NCBI GenBank assembly: GCA_947044365.1
Contig: OX345636.1
Span: 52,322,746 to 52,386,745, forward strand
Direction of reading: 5' to 3'
DNA from: Petrosia ficiformis
Taxonomy: Eukaryota > Porifera > Demospongiae > Haplosclerida > Petrosiidae
DNA: 64,000 nucleotides
Positions 57,401 through 64,000 of this stretch are shown here, piece by piece (positions within the stretch are counted from its first letter, which is position 1; each line of letters opens with the position of its first letter). The notes beneath the pieces were generated by a model. The model worked only from the letters and a program-made list of their open reading frames with translations. It did no database searches and had not been told where the DNA came from. Made by a program: the position numbers and the translations under genes.

Positions 57401-59869
57401 CAAAATTTATGACGGTTGTTAAAATCTTCCAGGAGCGTCATATGTTGTCTAAAAAGACGAAAGAGTAACAATTGCACCTTTCACTCGCCATCTGATATTC
57501 ACAGTTTACATGTGGTCTAATTTTCATACCAACACCTGCGACAAAATTCCAGAGCTAGGACAAAAATGTTTGCTCGGCAGACCAGACTCCCTCCCTGCTG
57601 TCCAATTTCAAAAAGGGGTGGAGTCTGGGGATGAGACTACAGGGGCTGCTGCAACATCGAGATGGCTCTAGGCTTTCAATTTCTAGCTCCACCTATTCAT
57701 TTCATGCACATGATTGAAGCCACAGAACTGTTTCAAAAAGGCGCTGCGCTTCTTATATATAATTATGCTCTTGCTGAGACTGGAGTGTGAGTTGTAACAC
57801 ACACTCATACATACGTAAGTATAATGCATGTAATTGTAATCTCAGTATGATAATCATTATTACTAGTCAACAATTATTTTCTTGTCAGTAGCCATTCTTG
57901 TTTCCCAATCACACTTGTGGTGAGGGTTCTGCACTGTGAGTGCATTTATATTTGTATAGTGATAATGTTTATTATTAGCCATTTAAAAGTCCGATTCTGT
58001 TACTAGTATTGAGATTTGTAAATTGCTTCCTTATAGAAGAAACAACAGGAAAATACCAAACAAGAATTTGACAAGCATTTGGATGAACATGGTAAGAAAA
58101 GATGGTATTGTTTTTTTTTTTGTTGCTTGGTTGTATTATAGTTATAATAATTATAATAATTATGAAAGTTGTAAATTTTGTAATAGTTGTACTGTATTAG
58201 TTATATTAGTTATACAAAAATAATAAAATCATTTTCAGTAAAAATGGAGGAAGACGTAGGAATGTCAAAACCCAAAAAACATGTGAACAAGGTTGGGAGG
58301 TTAATGTAGGACCTAAAATTAAACAAACCACTTCCATATATCCCTACATAAGTACTTACACCCAGGGGCAGGTCTAGAAATTTCGTAAAGTAGGGCAAAC
58401 TCGGTGCGGACGGCGAAACATTTTGGATCATTAATTATTTATGAGGGGTGTGGTCACTTAATTTAGGCTATGCACAATAATAGATTATCTTCTGTGTCAA
58501 ACTTTTAGATGCAGAATTATGTTTGCATTCAGTGAGTTAACTGATTGACTAGTTGTGACTCCACCCTTCATGTCACAACTCACAAAAATTTATTTTTTAT
58601 AATTTTCAAATAAATTTTCATACAATTTAAAACTTAGGGGGGGGCCAATTGCCCTCCCTGCCCCCCCCCCCCCCCCCCTGTAGATCTGTCCCTGCTTACA
58701 CCGCTATAAAGCAAAATACAAAGAGCTGTACTTATGTAGGAAGTGGTTCGTTTAATTTTAGGTCATACGTTAACCTCCCAACCTTGTTCGCATGCAAATT
58801 TGTCACAGAAATAATGAATGTAATTATTATAATATCTATGATAGGTAAAGAGTCATTTCAACATACTGAGAAACAGTCAGTAAAACATGAAACGGAGGAG
58901 AATGAGCTACTTTTACAGACAGAGAGAGAAAGGATAGAGAAAGAAAAGAATGAATTGATGAAGAAGCAGAACCAAACGCTGGAAACAGAAAAGAATGGAT
59001 CATTATTTCACTTGGAGCAACATAAGAAACAATCAGAACAACTTGAAACAGAGAAGAAACAGTTACTCTTTCAGTTAGAGGGGAAAAGGAAAGAGCTACA
59101 ACATATTTCAGGTAATTTGCAGTATTTAAATTATTCTTTCATACGTTTACTCTTATTAATTATCAGTTGAGTGTCATATATTAAGACAAAAACTTGAGAC
59201 TGAGTTAATCAAACAACAAAAGACTTCAGATGATTTATTTATGTATTGTTAATAGTAACTTTTAAACTAGCCACATATATCAACATGTATGCATACATAA
59301 TCATCTTATATACAGTCAAGAGTGAGATTATAGAAGAACAGAATCAAAAATTTGAGGATGAGATGAAAACTGTAGAGAAACAGATGCAGAAACTTCGAGA
59401 TCTGTCAGGTAAGGTAAATAAATATCCTATGAAATACAGTAATGAAACCATAATTATTTGGAAAAGTAAAAAGTATGGATTGTTGGTTTCCGGACATGAG
59501 AAAGTCAATGATGATCAATGATGACACCACAAAACGATCATAGGGATACATTTTTTTCTTCATAATAATTGTATCTTGTTAGCTTTGGAAGGGAAAACTG
59601 ATGAACAGCTAGATCCATCAAAATCAGAAGGATCCAAGCAAGGTAATTATGAATAATTTTGTTCTTTGCATTGTGTTATGTTTAGTATGCCCTTTATGTA
59701 CAAGTGTATATGACTTATATCAATTTATAATTCATTGCCACAACTCAATTTTTATTCTGTATACTTAAAAAATGTTGAAACTATAAGTTTTATAAAATTA
59801 TTAGACACGTAAGAGTTAAATTTGTATTAAAATTTGTTTCATTTTTTTCCAGTTCTTGACAAAGTTTAG
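36422..59869 (+). CDS. Gene C: ankyrin-repeat protein with C-terminal coiled coil
   Basis: Complete 13-exon model, 1200 nt, 399 residues. Exons: 36422-36487, 38699-38788, 42136-42240, 43257-43358, 45471-45560, 47084-47182, 47544-47618, 58037-58091, 58845-59111, 59167-59247, 59316-59408, 59583-59642, 59853-59869 (TAG at 59867-59869). All phases agree. Start [18 protein letters not shown]. The ankyrin part is paralogous to both modules of gene A (same cap exons, similar exon lengths, same phases). There is no caspase-like domain; the tail is a Glu/Lys/Gln coiled coil. The likely role is a scaffold or oligomerising adaptor, perhaps acting with gene A; that pairing is inference. Exon 10's donor at 59248 is the least certain splice. 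Intron 7 (47619-58036) hosts nested transposons. Confidence 0.82.
36603..37022. mobile_element. MITE with CAGG termini and AGTGCTTG-rich interior
   Basis: The left end CAGGAATGAGTCAAGC and right end GAAATCATGCCTG are inverted repeats. The interior repeats the octamer AGTGCTTG or its complement CAAGCACT many times in both orientations. No clear target duplication. In gene C intron 1, about 90 bp before the hAT-like MITE. Confidence 0.55.
37110..37637. mobile_element. hAT-like MITE, 528 bp
   Basis: Begins CAGGGAGGGCATTGG and ends CAATCGCAATGCCCTG. A perfect 8-bp target duplication ATCATAAC lies at 37102-37109 and 37638-37645. The interior is dense in AATTCC/GGAATT motifs. It lies in gene C intron 1. 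The 8-bp duplication and CAGGG terminus are typical of hAT. Confidence 0.8.
38699..47618 (+). CDS. Gene C ankyrin module (exons 2-7)
   Basis: Exon lengths 90, 105, 102, 90, 99 and 75, all phase 0. Cap exons read [19 protein letters not shown] and [19 protein letters not shown], aligning with gene A exons 2-3 and 12-13. The repeats follow: [56 protein letters not shown], and [20 protein letters not shown] as the closing half-repeat. Confidence 0.85.
39297..39692 (+). mobile_element. MITE-1 copy, complete
   Basis: Starts ATGGCTCACAGGGCCATCCC and ends CAAAGCAATCATAGGGATAC; contains CGGTCAATTAATGGCTGTGG. In gene C intron 2. Confidence 0.7.
40770..41250 (-). pseudogene. Non-LTR retrotransposon (LINE) 3' remnant
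   Basis: The minus frame reads [16 protein letters not shown], then [33 protein letters not shown] and [11 protein letters not shown], the conserved tail that follows RT in many LINEs (R-W-x-GHV-x-R ... RIPK ... YG-L ... G-P). Upstream, [11 protein letters not shown] is followed by an in-frame stop near 41160. Only the 3' end is present: a dead 5'-truncated copy in gene C intron 2. Confidence 0.75.
41598..41942 (-). mobile_element. MITE-1 copy, complete, minus orientation
   Basis: Ends GTATCCCTATGATTGCTTTG and AAAGCAATCATAGGGATGAC are inverted repeats. The interior shares CTTTAGGAATGTATTG and 'cacgga..gatgcaacttcc' blocks with the other copies. In gene C intron 2 beside the LINE remnant. Confidence 0.7.
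42914..42978. repeat. Near-perfect 32-bp-arm palindrome
   Basis: Arms meet at CAGTTAACTG with no loop; two mismatches and one indel. In gene C intron 3. Confidence 0.7.
43548..43640 (+). mobile_element. MITE-2 single arm
   Basis: GGAGTGCATCAATGAAAAAC then CATGTAAATATTAATTAA matches one arm of MITE-2. It abuts HIRAN-MITE copy 3. Confidence 0.5.
43655..44165 (+). mobile_element. HIRAN-MITE copy 3
   Basis: 511 bp; ends TACCATATGCCGGGAAATAT and CATTTCCCGGCATACAGTA are inverted. 43808 begins [20 protein letters not shown] then [16 protein letters not shown] and a stop at 43925-43927, the same HIRAN-like start in decayed form. In gene C intron 4. Confidence 0.65.
45217..45332. mobile_element. Partial copy of the palindromic MITE
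   Basis: Shares GCACAGGAACAAGATTGGGA and the following 'ACCAC...CACATAAC' block with the left arm at 24772-24901; the second arm is missing. In gene C intron 4. Confidence 0.65.
48153..48373 (-). repeat. BEL 3' LTR
   Basis: 221 bp; similar to but shorter than the partner at 56897-57127. Confidence 0.85.
48510..49016 (-). pseudogene. BEL integrase C-terminal (DUF5641-like) segment
   Basis: 168-residue frame with [39 protein letters not shown] and [17 protein letters not shown], the conserved tail of BEL pol. Only about 93 bp separate it from the RNase H segment, so the integrase catalytic core has been deleted. Confidence 0.8.
49110..49487 (-). pseudogene. BEL RNase H-like segment
   Basis: The frame carries [17 protein letters not shown] and [12 protein letters not shown], typical of the RNase H region after BEL RT. 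It overlaps the end of the RT frame, showing a frameshift near 49409-49487. Confidence 0.75.
49409..50638 (-). pseudogene. BEL reverse transcriptase segment
   Basis: The best frame is 49409-50317: [31 protein letters not shown] and [11 protein letters not shown], the BEL RT active-site region, ending near [13 protein letters not shown]. Upstream 50318-50638 is RT-like (FWELESLG) but has stops and frameshifts. The element resumes here immediately beside the gypsy LTR. Confidence 0.85.
50639..50811 (-). repeat. Gypsy 3' LTR
   Basis: 173 bp, identical by eye to the copy at 54753-54925. The polypurine-type sequence lies just inside near 50812-50822. Confidence 0.9.
50823..54728 (-). CDS. Gypsy gag-pol polyprotein
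   Basis: Single open frame of about 1301 residues from the Met of [10 protein letters not shown] at 54728; the open frame itself extends upstream into the LTR, but this is the first Met after the primer-binding region. Order: gag matrix/capsid-like region; two CCHC knuckles ([27 protein letters not shown]); aspartic protease ([10 protein letters not shown]); reverse transcriptase ([10 protein letters not shown]); RNase H ([11 protein letters not shown]); integrase with an HHCC zinc region and D,D,E core ([26 protein letters not shown]). Gag and pol are fused in one frame, as in Mag-type elements. No internal stop is present, so it may be active. Confidence 0.92.
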   Translation of the reverse strand: MSTHGKISSFNPGHEPWTSYAERLGYYFAANDIVNEAKKKAILLTVCGPTTYQLLKSLLQPISPADKTYSELLDVLSNHFNPTPSPIVQRFKFNSRVRQSGESVATYVAELKLLGEHCGFADRLNEMVRDRLVCGINDPHIQRRLLQESDLTYKRAFEIAQAMEVASRDIHDLQKQSIPTPTVQHLQERRHTKRYTCYRCGGNHTANKCSFLSAECRACGKLGHIAKVCRSKSKKMPKATTGKHKQTSINSVVPNKTPPLTPDPPLHCDGQEAYTLFTLPGKAKPIVLTVKINGSDIPMELDTGASVSIINEQIYRSIFHSTGPLQPTDITLATYTGEALTILGSLNAHVEYQAQSQNLPLLVVQGNGPSLFGRNWLEKIKLDWTSIYRLQESLSVTKLLERHATLFSDKLGALQGPTAQLFINPQARPRYFKARPVPYRLKEKVEMELSRLQELHVIAPVQHADWATPVVPILKKDGTLRLCGDYKVTINQALTPDNYPLPRIEDIFAVLEGGKLFSKLDLSHAYQQIRLHENSKQYTTINTHKGLFEYQRLPFGISTAPSLFQRIMENLLQDLPNVCVYLDDILVSGTSEDHHFQNLDRVLTRLSSVGLTLKHSKCVFASTSVEYLGHIIDSCGLHPSNAKVKAVKEAPAPTTVTELRAFLGLINYYHKFLPNLSTVLAPLHALLRKGAVWTWSKAQDKAFQQVKEVLQSSLLLVHFDSQKPVILSCDASPYGLGAVLAHQMPDGSEKPIAFTSRTLSSAERNYSQLEKEALAIVFSVKRFHQYLYGTHFTLYSDHKPLERLLSESREVPPMASARIQRWSLTLSAYQYTIKHRAGTRMANADALSRLPIPETPQVVPLPGDLSHLVNHLTESIVTASQIKEWTDKDPIISRVRRLIQTGWTISSPSADLAPYYHRHTELSVLDGCLLWGSRVVIPRAGHHIVLNQLHDTHPGISKMKMLARSYVWWPGIDSDIQTKVQTCNVCQYHRPVPCQAPLHPWEFPRQPWTRVHVDHAGPFMGKQFFLLIDAYSKWLEVHIVPSTSSEVTIKKLQEIFASHGIPMQLVSDNGTAFTSHTFQSYMKQHGIKHILTSPYHPSSNGLAERAVQTLKTCLKKLEGSVEARVLRFLSRYRVTPHSTTELSPAELLMGRRLRTSLDLLHPDTSCRVADKQNQGVTNKQLRTFSIGDPVFARNFYGSSKWIPATVVKITGPVSYKVKTASNIVLRRHVDQLRFRYSNSSSTSNEPPLDHDDWPIPTSPTPTSTHITDSQTLPQPNAPVVPTLRRSSRVRNPVIRFSPHLN
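54753..54925 (-). repeat. Gypsy 5' LTR
   Basis: 173 bp; carries the presumed promoter of the element. It adjoins the target duplication GCACG on its outer side. Confidence 0.9.
54926..55864 (-). pseudogene. BEL zinc knuckle and protease segment
   Basis: Frame 55142-55864 has [12 protein letters not shown], a knuckle [14 protein letters not shown], and an aspartic protease-like [15 protein letters not shown] second frame from 55145 continues ([22 protein letters not shown]) up to the gypsy insertion at 54925, so a frameshift lies near 55142-55145. Confidence 0.8.
56078..56827 (-). pseudogene. BEL gag, N-terminal part (DUF1759-type)
   Basis: About 249 residues from [12 protein letters not shown]. 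It contains the BEL-type gag signature [17 protein letters not shown] and [12 protein letters not shown]. The frame closes at 56078; further gag-like sequence continues towards 55865 but contains in-frame stops, so gag is broken. Confidence 0.85.
56897..57127 (-). repeat. BEL 5' LTR
   Basis: 231 bp; the extra length comes partly from an added ACTCAGTTACATACATG-like stretch near 56985-57002. Confidence 0.85.
58037..59869 (+). CDS. Gene C coiled-coil tail (exons 8-13)
   Basis: Exon 8 (58037-58091) begins [13 protein letters not shown] and has the same length class and phase as gene A exon 10 (KKEVVDSISK), so the paralogy reaches into the linker. Exons 9-11 encode Glu/Lys/Gln-rich heptad-like sequence ([47 protein letters not shown]). 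The final codons give VLDKV and a stop. Introns of 54-68 bp around exon 10 are much shorter than elsewhere in the gene. Confidence 0.75.
58229..58790. mobile_element. Palindromic MITE copy split by an insertion
   Basis: Left arm about 58229-58366 and right arm about 58700-58790, more diverged than the 24.8-kb copy. About 330 bp lies between them (58367-58700), starting CAGGGGCAGGTCTAG and ending near AGATCTGTCCCTG, itself with inverted ends and a long C run (58663-58678). In gene C intron 8. Confidence 0.6.
59483..59552 (+). mobile_element. MITE-1 terminal fragment
   Basis: About 70 bp ending GATGACACCACAAAACGATC then ATAGGGATAC; lies in gene C intron 11. Confidence 0.5.
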
Positions 59870-60204
59870 TTTCATGACAAGAAAGCAAGATATGAATAAT
59901 GCATTATATATTACCTTTATCTTAAAGTCATGTAGCTCCTGTACTATCCATAGCTCATTAATCTGTTTGTATTTCACTCATTTTTGTTCAATGATAGTGC
60001 TATTATTTTGGTGTATATAATTATAATTTGCCTGTAGCTATACAGAAATTAATGATGAATTATTTCTTAGAAGTAAATTACTCTTTGTGATTGTAAATTT
60101 GCCACACATGACGGTTGAGGCTTGTTTTATGTTGTGTTGTTGTAACGTCACCATTAACCACACACTCACATTCATGAGCGTTCAAGGCGTCCCTTTTCTG
60201 ATAT

Positions 60205-60470
60205 TAAAAATTATAGAATGTAATGTAGAAGAAAAATGATAATAGGGTGTATTTTGATAATAGAAGAGAAATGATCATAAAGGGGTAATATAGCAATGTT
60301 ACGGACATATTGATAATATGCATGAGAGTAATGATAATAGAAGAGGGGTAATGTTGATAATAGTAATAATATACAGAAATCACTGACATTGATAATAGAA
60401 TGATAACAAGTAATATGCAGATAGAGGGGTAATGTTGGTAATAGAAGAGAAATGATAATATCTTCAGCAC
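60205..60470. repeat. Degenerate GATAATAGAAGAG-type tandem repeat
   Basis: Recurring GATAATAGAAGAG and GGGGTAATGTTGATAATAG motifs downstream of gene C. Confidence 0.55.
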
Positions 60471-61953
60471 ATCCGGTCCCATGACAACACAAAAGCATCA
60501 ATGTAGGTAATCAGAGGCTGTCTCAAAGTTATATATAAACTCAGAAAACTGAGAAGCAGTACAAGACTTCTATCAATAACAACATGTTTCGGAGTGATTA
60601 CATTTTTATAACCATAGATGCAGACTTCTGTGTGCCTAAAAGACTCCAGGAAATGTGAAACAGTTAAGACAAAATGCTCTGCAGCTATGAATTCTGCTAT
60701 GGCTACAGGAATACCACCACATGCATGGATGCTTGATCATTACAGAGTAATATAAAGATGTATCACTTTTGTACTGGGTGATATGATTGTCCCATAAAAT
60801 ACATTTTGTGATCTTCCTATTATAAGTGATGGTAAATCCTGACTCTTTCTAAAGCAGGTAACACTAAATGGAAAACAATTGATTCGCTGTATATATATAT
60901 ATATCCTTGTAGAGATTTTACAGTTCGGTTACTGAAAGTCTTTCTTAAACGGAGAGAGACATTATTAAATCAAAATGAGGAAACAATTTTTTTTGACCTT
61001 CAGAAGATATTTTTCGAAGTACATAAACTTGCAAACTTCTTATTATAATGGAGACTGCTGGCTTAGTAATTTTTCCATGTCCTCCCTTTTGTGTCCAGTA
61101 ACATGTCTAGATCTCCTTTCACTTCTTTTGTGTTTAACTAAATTAGATGTAAATTTTACGTGCACTTCGAAATGAATATTGCTTGTTGATTTCGACACAG
61201 AATCAAACAGGACAGTCATCAAATTTGCATGAACCACGACAGCGAAAGCTAACTGGAGTTCACTTTCTAGATTTATTCTGTTTCATCCATTTGTGATTGG
61301 ACACAAAACAGCAGTAAGTTTTGCATTGACTGCAATATGTCTCAAATAGCATAATGGTATCTACCAGCCTGTGTTTCCACAGCAATGAAAGTGTCAGTTC
61401 ACAAGAGTGTCACAGGGTTGGGAATGTGAAAGTACAAGTGGTACACAAGATGGATTTATGGCAAGTGTGCAAGCCTGAGAAATTGCTTGTTTACACAACA
61501 TTTCTGAGTGTGTCCAAGGCATGCAAATTTCCAAGAGCATGTACCAGACACTGCAAATCGGCATTGCATATACAGAGTTATGCAGTTATATGTATATCAT
61601 TGATATGCAGAGAAAATCCAATTAATATCCCAATGGTAAGCTGAGTATATATATATACTGTTTGAAAGATACGAGGCTTTTATTGATATGCAAACTTTCA
61701 CTGTGCAAAAAGGATGTTATATTATGTTATAGCAAATACGGTATATATTAGTGATAACCATGTTATGCTGGAGTAGTATTACTAAAATATACACTGTAGT
61801 GTATCACAAGTGTTTATACACTTAGGTTATACACCACTTCATATAACTGCAGTATAATAAATACCATATGGCATTAATTAACTTTCATGGTCAGTATAAT
61901 AGTTCTCAAATATAATTGATTATTAAATGTTTTTTACTATTCTTTATAATTAT

Positions 61954-61956
<3 letters not shown>

Positions 61957-61985
<29 letters not shown>
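61957..61985. repeat. (TA)n microsatellite
   Basis: Short TA run in the intergenic region after gene C. Confidence 0.85.
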
Positions 61986-61988
<3 letters not shown>

Positions 61989-63444
61989 TAATTATAACTA
62001 GCAAACTTCAGAAGTTTATTGTCACAATTACCGTTTCTGTTAGTAACATGTCACTGTAAAAACTGAAGTGTGTGAGGCACAGTAAAATTAATGTTAAGCA
62101 CACCTCTGCAAAAGGCGTGTAATATCTGCACAAGTCAGAGTGTGTGTTATTTAAAATACTTTCTCATACTAAATTAAGCCAAGCTGAAGTAATTAAAAGA
62201 AATTATAGTCTAGACACAAAATACTTACAGTTCAGATTCATCTGCTAACAGGAAAAGAACACAATATATATATTACCAATTGATAATAATTAATTATAAT
62301 TGTCATATATACATATAAAATGCTAGAAGAAAAGATGTAATCAACAACATCTATTATTTTCCTGTGGATGTAAAACTACAGAGGTAATACAGTGAATGAA
62401 ATAATTATAATAACATAATTATAATCATAATAATTATTATCAGTCTACATGCATGCAGCTGTCATCTGACAAAGCAATAAATGTATTCATAAACAAATAA
62501 TTAATGCACACTAAAATAATAGATATTTCTCAAAGTAACATTCATTCAGACATACTATGATTAGCATGATGTGTAGAACTTTGATCCCTGCCAAAGCTAA
62601 TGGTGCAACAATCATACAAATATTTCCACTCATAGACAGAAATTGCCCCAACAAAAAGAAACAGTAGATTATGAAGATTGTTGAAATAGCCAGTGCTGGA
62701 CTATACTTGTGTGAGGGAAACTTAGCATCACCCCTCTAATGATTATGATTAACAAAAGTAGTTGTTTATGATAAAGACTCAGTTTACTATTTCAAACAAG
62801 TTAAGCTTCTTATTCATCCTGTATTTCTGGTCACAATTCAGTGTTAGAGTGGAAAATTAGATGATCCGAAACACATTAGGTTACTCAAAGATCAGAATCA
62901 CACAGTGATCCCTTTGCTACACAATACATGCACTTTCAAAGAGAGAATGAATTTTGATTATTAATGTAATATTATATACTATACAATAATTAATATATAT
63001 GCAATTACAGATCAAAACTCACACATATTCTCCCCATGTGTAGCATACATAATTAATTGGGTGTGGTAGATCTTCATTAAATTATTAGTTTTTGCATAAT
63101 TTAACTTAAGTTATGGTATCTATCAAATAACTATTAGGCCACTAAAGGTCAATTTGGACCAAAACAAAGATAAATGACTGTAACTAGAAAATGGCTACTC
63201 GTAATCAAAAACTTCCCCAAAATATGAACTCAGCAACTTAAAAGAACACAAATGAATGAACAAACGCACTGATATCATTTCTTGTCTTCAAAATTAACAA
63301 TGGCACTGAATGGCTAGTAGGTTACTACATTATTAACAATTATATTAACAGTATCATGTGACTGTAATATCAGATAAAATCAGATCAGATAAAAACAGTA
63401 TTAATAAGTGTTATTGTGAACTATATTGCATGATATTGCAAGAC

Positions 63445-64000
63445 TTATATGTCGAGAGGTACAACAATATTAACATAATCATTGCCAATCAGACGCCCGA
63501 AGTTTACTGTAGTAGTAGAATACAACACTCTTGAAATTATGTTAGTAAGTGGTATAAAAGAATATCCAGGATAGGTAACTGTTGTCCAAACTTGAGTGGG
63601 CTTTCCAAACCATACTTTGCAGTTGTGAGCCATGTATATTGAAACCACAGCCACCCAGACTGCCCTCTGTTCTTTGCCATTTTTAACAGAACATTTAGCA
63701 AAAAACTCGACTGTAGCTAGTTTCTCATCACTGGAGTCGGGAAGCTTACATAACACGAGGGATGACCGAGAATGCTTTGATTTCTTAGCCCCAAGGACAC
63801 AAATCTCTATTTGATTCTGCAGTTGTAATCTGATAGCTTTGCAGCGCTGATGAAGGAAGAGTACCTTGCTACATGTACTACTATCATTAATCAGTGTCTC
63901 CAACTCAGCTACATCTGTTGATGAAAATGCACTTTCCTGAATTGGAGGTAACGAAGTAACTTCAATTTCAACAATATTTGCACTTGCAGATGTATTGATA
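63445..64000 (-). CDS. C-terminal part of an unrecognised protein, open at window edge
   Basis: Open frame of about 184 codons from the right window edge to the stop at 63445, with no Met required because it enters from outside. The N-terminal part is Ser/Thr/Glu-rich (TSLPPIQESAFSS). The C-terminal part is compact and hydrophobic with landmarks KLATVEFFAKCSVKNG, RAVWVAVVSIYM, VWFGKPTQVWTTVTYPGYSF, IISRVLYSTTTVNFG and YVNIVVPLDI. This pattern (β-rich tail with I-x-SRV) is reminiscent of C-terminal regions of some transposase-associated proteins, but I cannot name the family. It could equally be a host exon. Confidence 0.45.
   Translation of the reverse strand, partial: INTSASANIVEIEVTSLPPIQESAFSSTDVAELETLINDSSTCSKVLFLHQRCKAIRLQLQNQIEICVLGAKKSKHSRSSLVLCKLPDSSDEKLATVEFFAKCSVKNGKEQRAVWVAVVSIYMAHNCKVWFGKPTQVWTTVTYPGYSFIPLTNIISRVLYSTTTVNFGRLIGNDYVNIVVPLDI

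Larger units (their letters stand above)
48089..57640. mobile_element. Element Y: long-TIR DNA element, split by the BEL insertion
   Basis: Left arm 48089-48152 plus 57133-about 57210, and right arm about 57500-57640, form inverted repeats of roughly 140 bp. Outer ends read GTAGTCTTGTCCCCAGACTC against the complement of the right end GAGTCTGGGGATGAGACTAC. The inner part pairs CAAGCAAACATTTTTGTCCC with GGACAAAAATGTTTGCTCGG. A 7-bp flanking duplication AGGGGCT lies at 48082-48088 and 57641-57647. BEL sits inside the left arm. No transposase is seen, so it is non-autonomous. Confidence 0.75.
47767..57960. repeat. Repeat X copy 2, split by element Y
   Basis: The left part (47767-48088) and right part (57648-57960) together match repeat X copy 1 at 26201-26960: shared GAGGGTTACTGTAAT near the start, TTCTGTCTGT, then GATTGAAGCCACA, TGTAAGTTGTAACACACTC-like and CACACTTGTGG near the end. 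It is the outermost layer of the nest in gene C intron 7. Confidence 0.7.
59870..63444. other. Intergenic DNA after gene C
   Basis: About 3.6 kb of AT-rich sequence with the GATAATAG-type repeat, a TA run and short open frames without recognisable similarity or splice context (for example 60618-60755 plus and 61043-61237 minus). Nothing further is supported. Confidence 0.55.

Noticed and set aside
60618..60755. Small plus-strand ORF (MQTSVCLKDSRKCETVK)
   Set aside because: 45 codons, no splice or family support.
61043..61237. Minus-strand ORF with a Lys/Arg-rich tail
   Set aside because: Short, no recognised domain, AT-rich surroundings.

Overview
The window looks like metazoan nuclear DNA. 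It is AT-rich, the genes are broken into many short GT-AG exons, and introns are crowded with small inverted-repeat elements. Three protein families point to an early-branching animal, most likely a sponge: a PRUNE2/BNIP2-type BCH protein, ankyrin/caspase-like proteins, and Mag-type Ty3/gypsy plus BEL/Pao retroelements. The sponge placement is inference. All gene models were built by hand from splice signals and checked for phase agreement at every junction; no RNA or database search was available. Layout: (1) Gene A, minus strand, 17581 down past base 1: 23 exons visible, encoding two successive ankyrin-repeat modules, a linker made of duplicated small exons, a caspase-like (peptidase C14) domain and the start of a possible death-fold domain cut off by the window edge. 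(2) Gene B, plus strand, 19035-35552: an 11-exon, 713-residue PRUNE2-like protein with DHH, DHHA2, an acidic linker and a C-terminal BCH domain. Genes A and B are divergent, about 1.45 kb apart. (3) Gene C, plus strand, 36422-59869: a 13-exon, 399-residue paralogue of the ankyrin part of gene A, ending in a coiled coil in place of the caspase. (4) The 10.4-kb intron 7 of gene C holds a four-layer nest: repeat X contains long-TIR element Y, which contains a decayed BEL/Pao element, which contains an intact-looking Mag-like gypsy element with apparently identical LTRs. (5) 59870-63444 shows no convincing gene; 63445-64000 is the C-terminal part of an unrecognised minus-strand ORF. The rest is intronic or intergenic DNA with several MITE families (including hAT-like copies with 8-bp target duplications and a family carrying HIRAN-like coding remnants), SINE-like pieces, a LINE remnant, minisatellites and microsatellites. 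The two ankyrin genes flanking PRUNE2 share exon lengths, phases and sequence, so the locus probably arose by local duplication. Gene A's ankyrin-caspase-death-like architecture is the most notable candidate system in the window.
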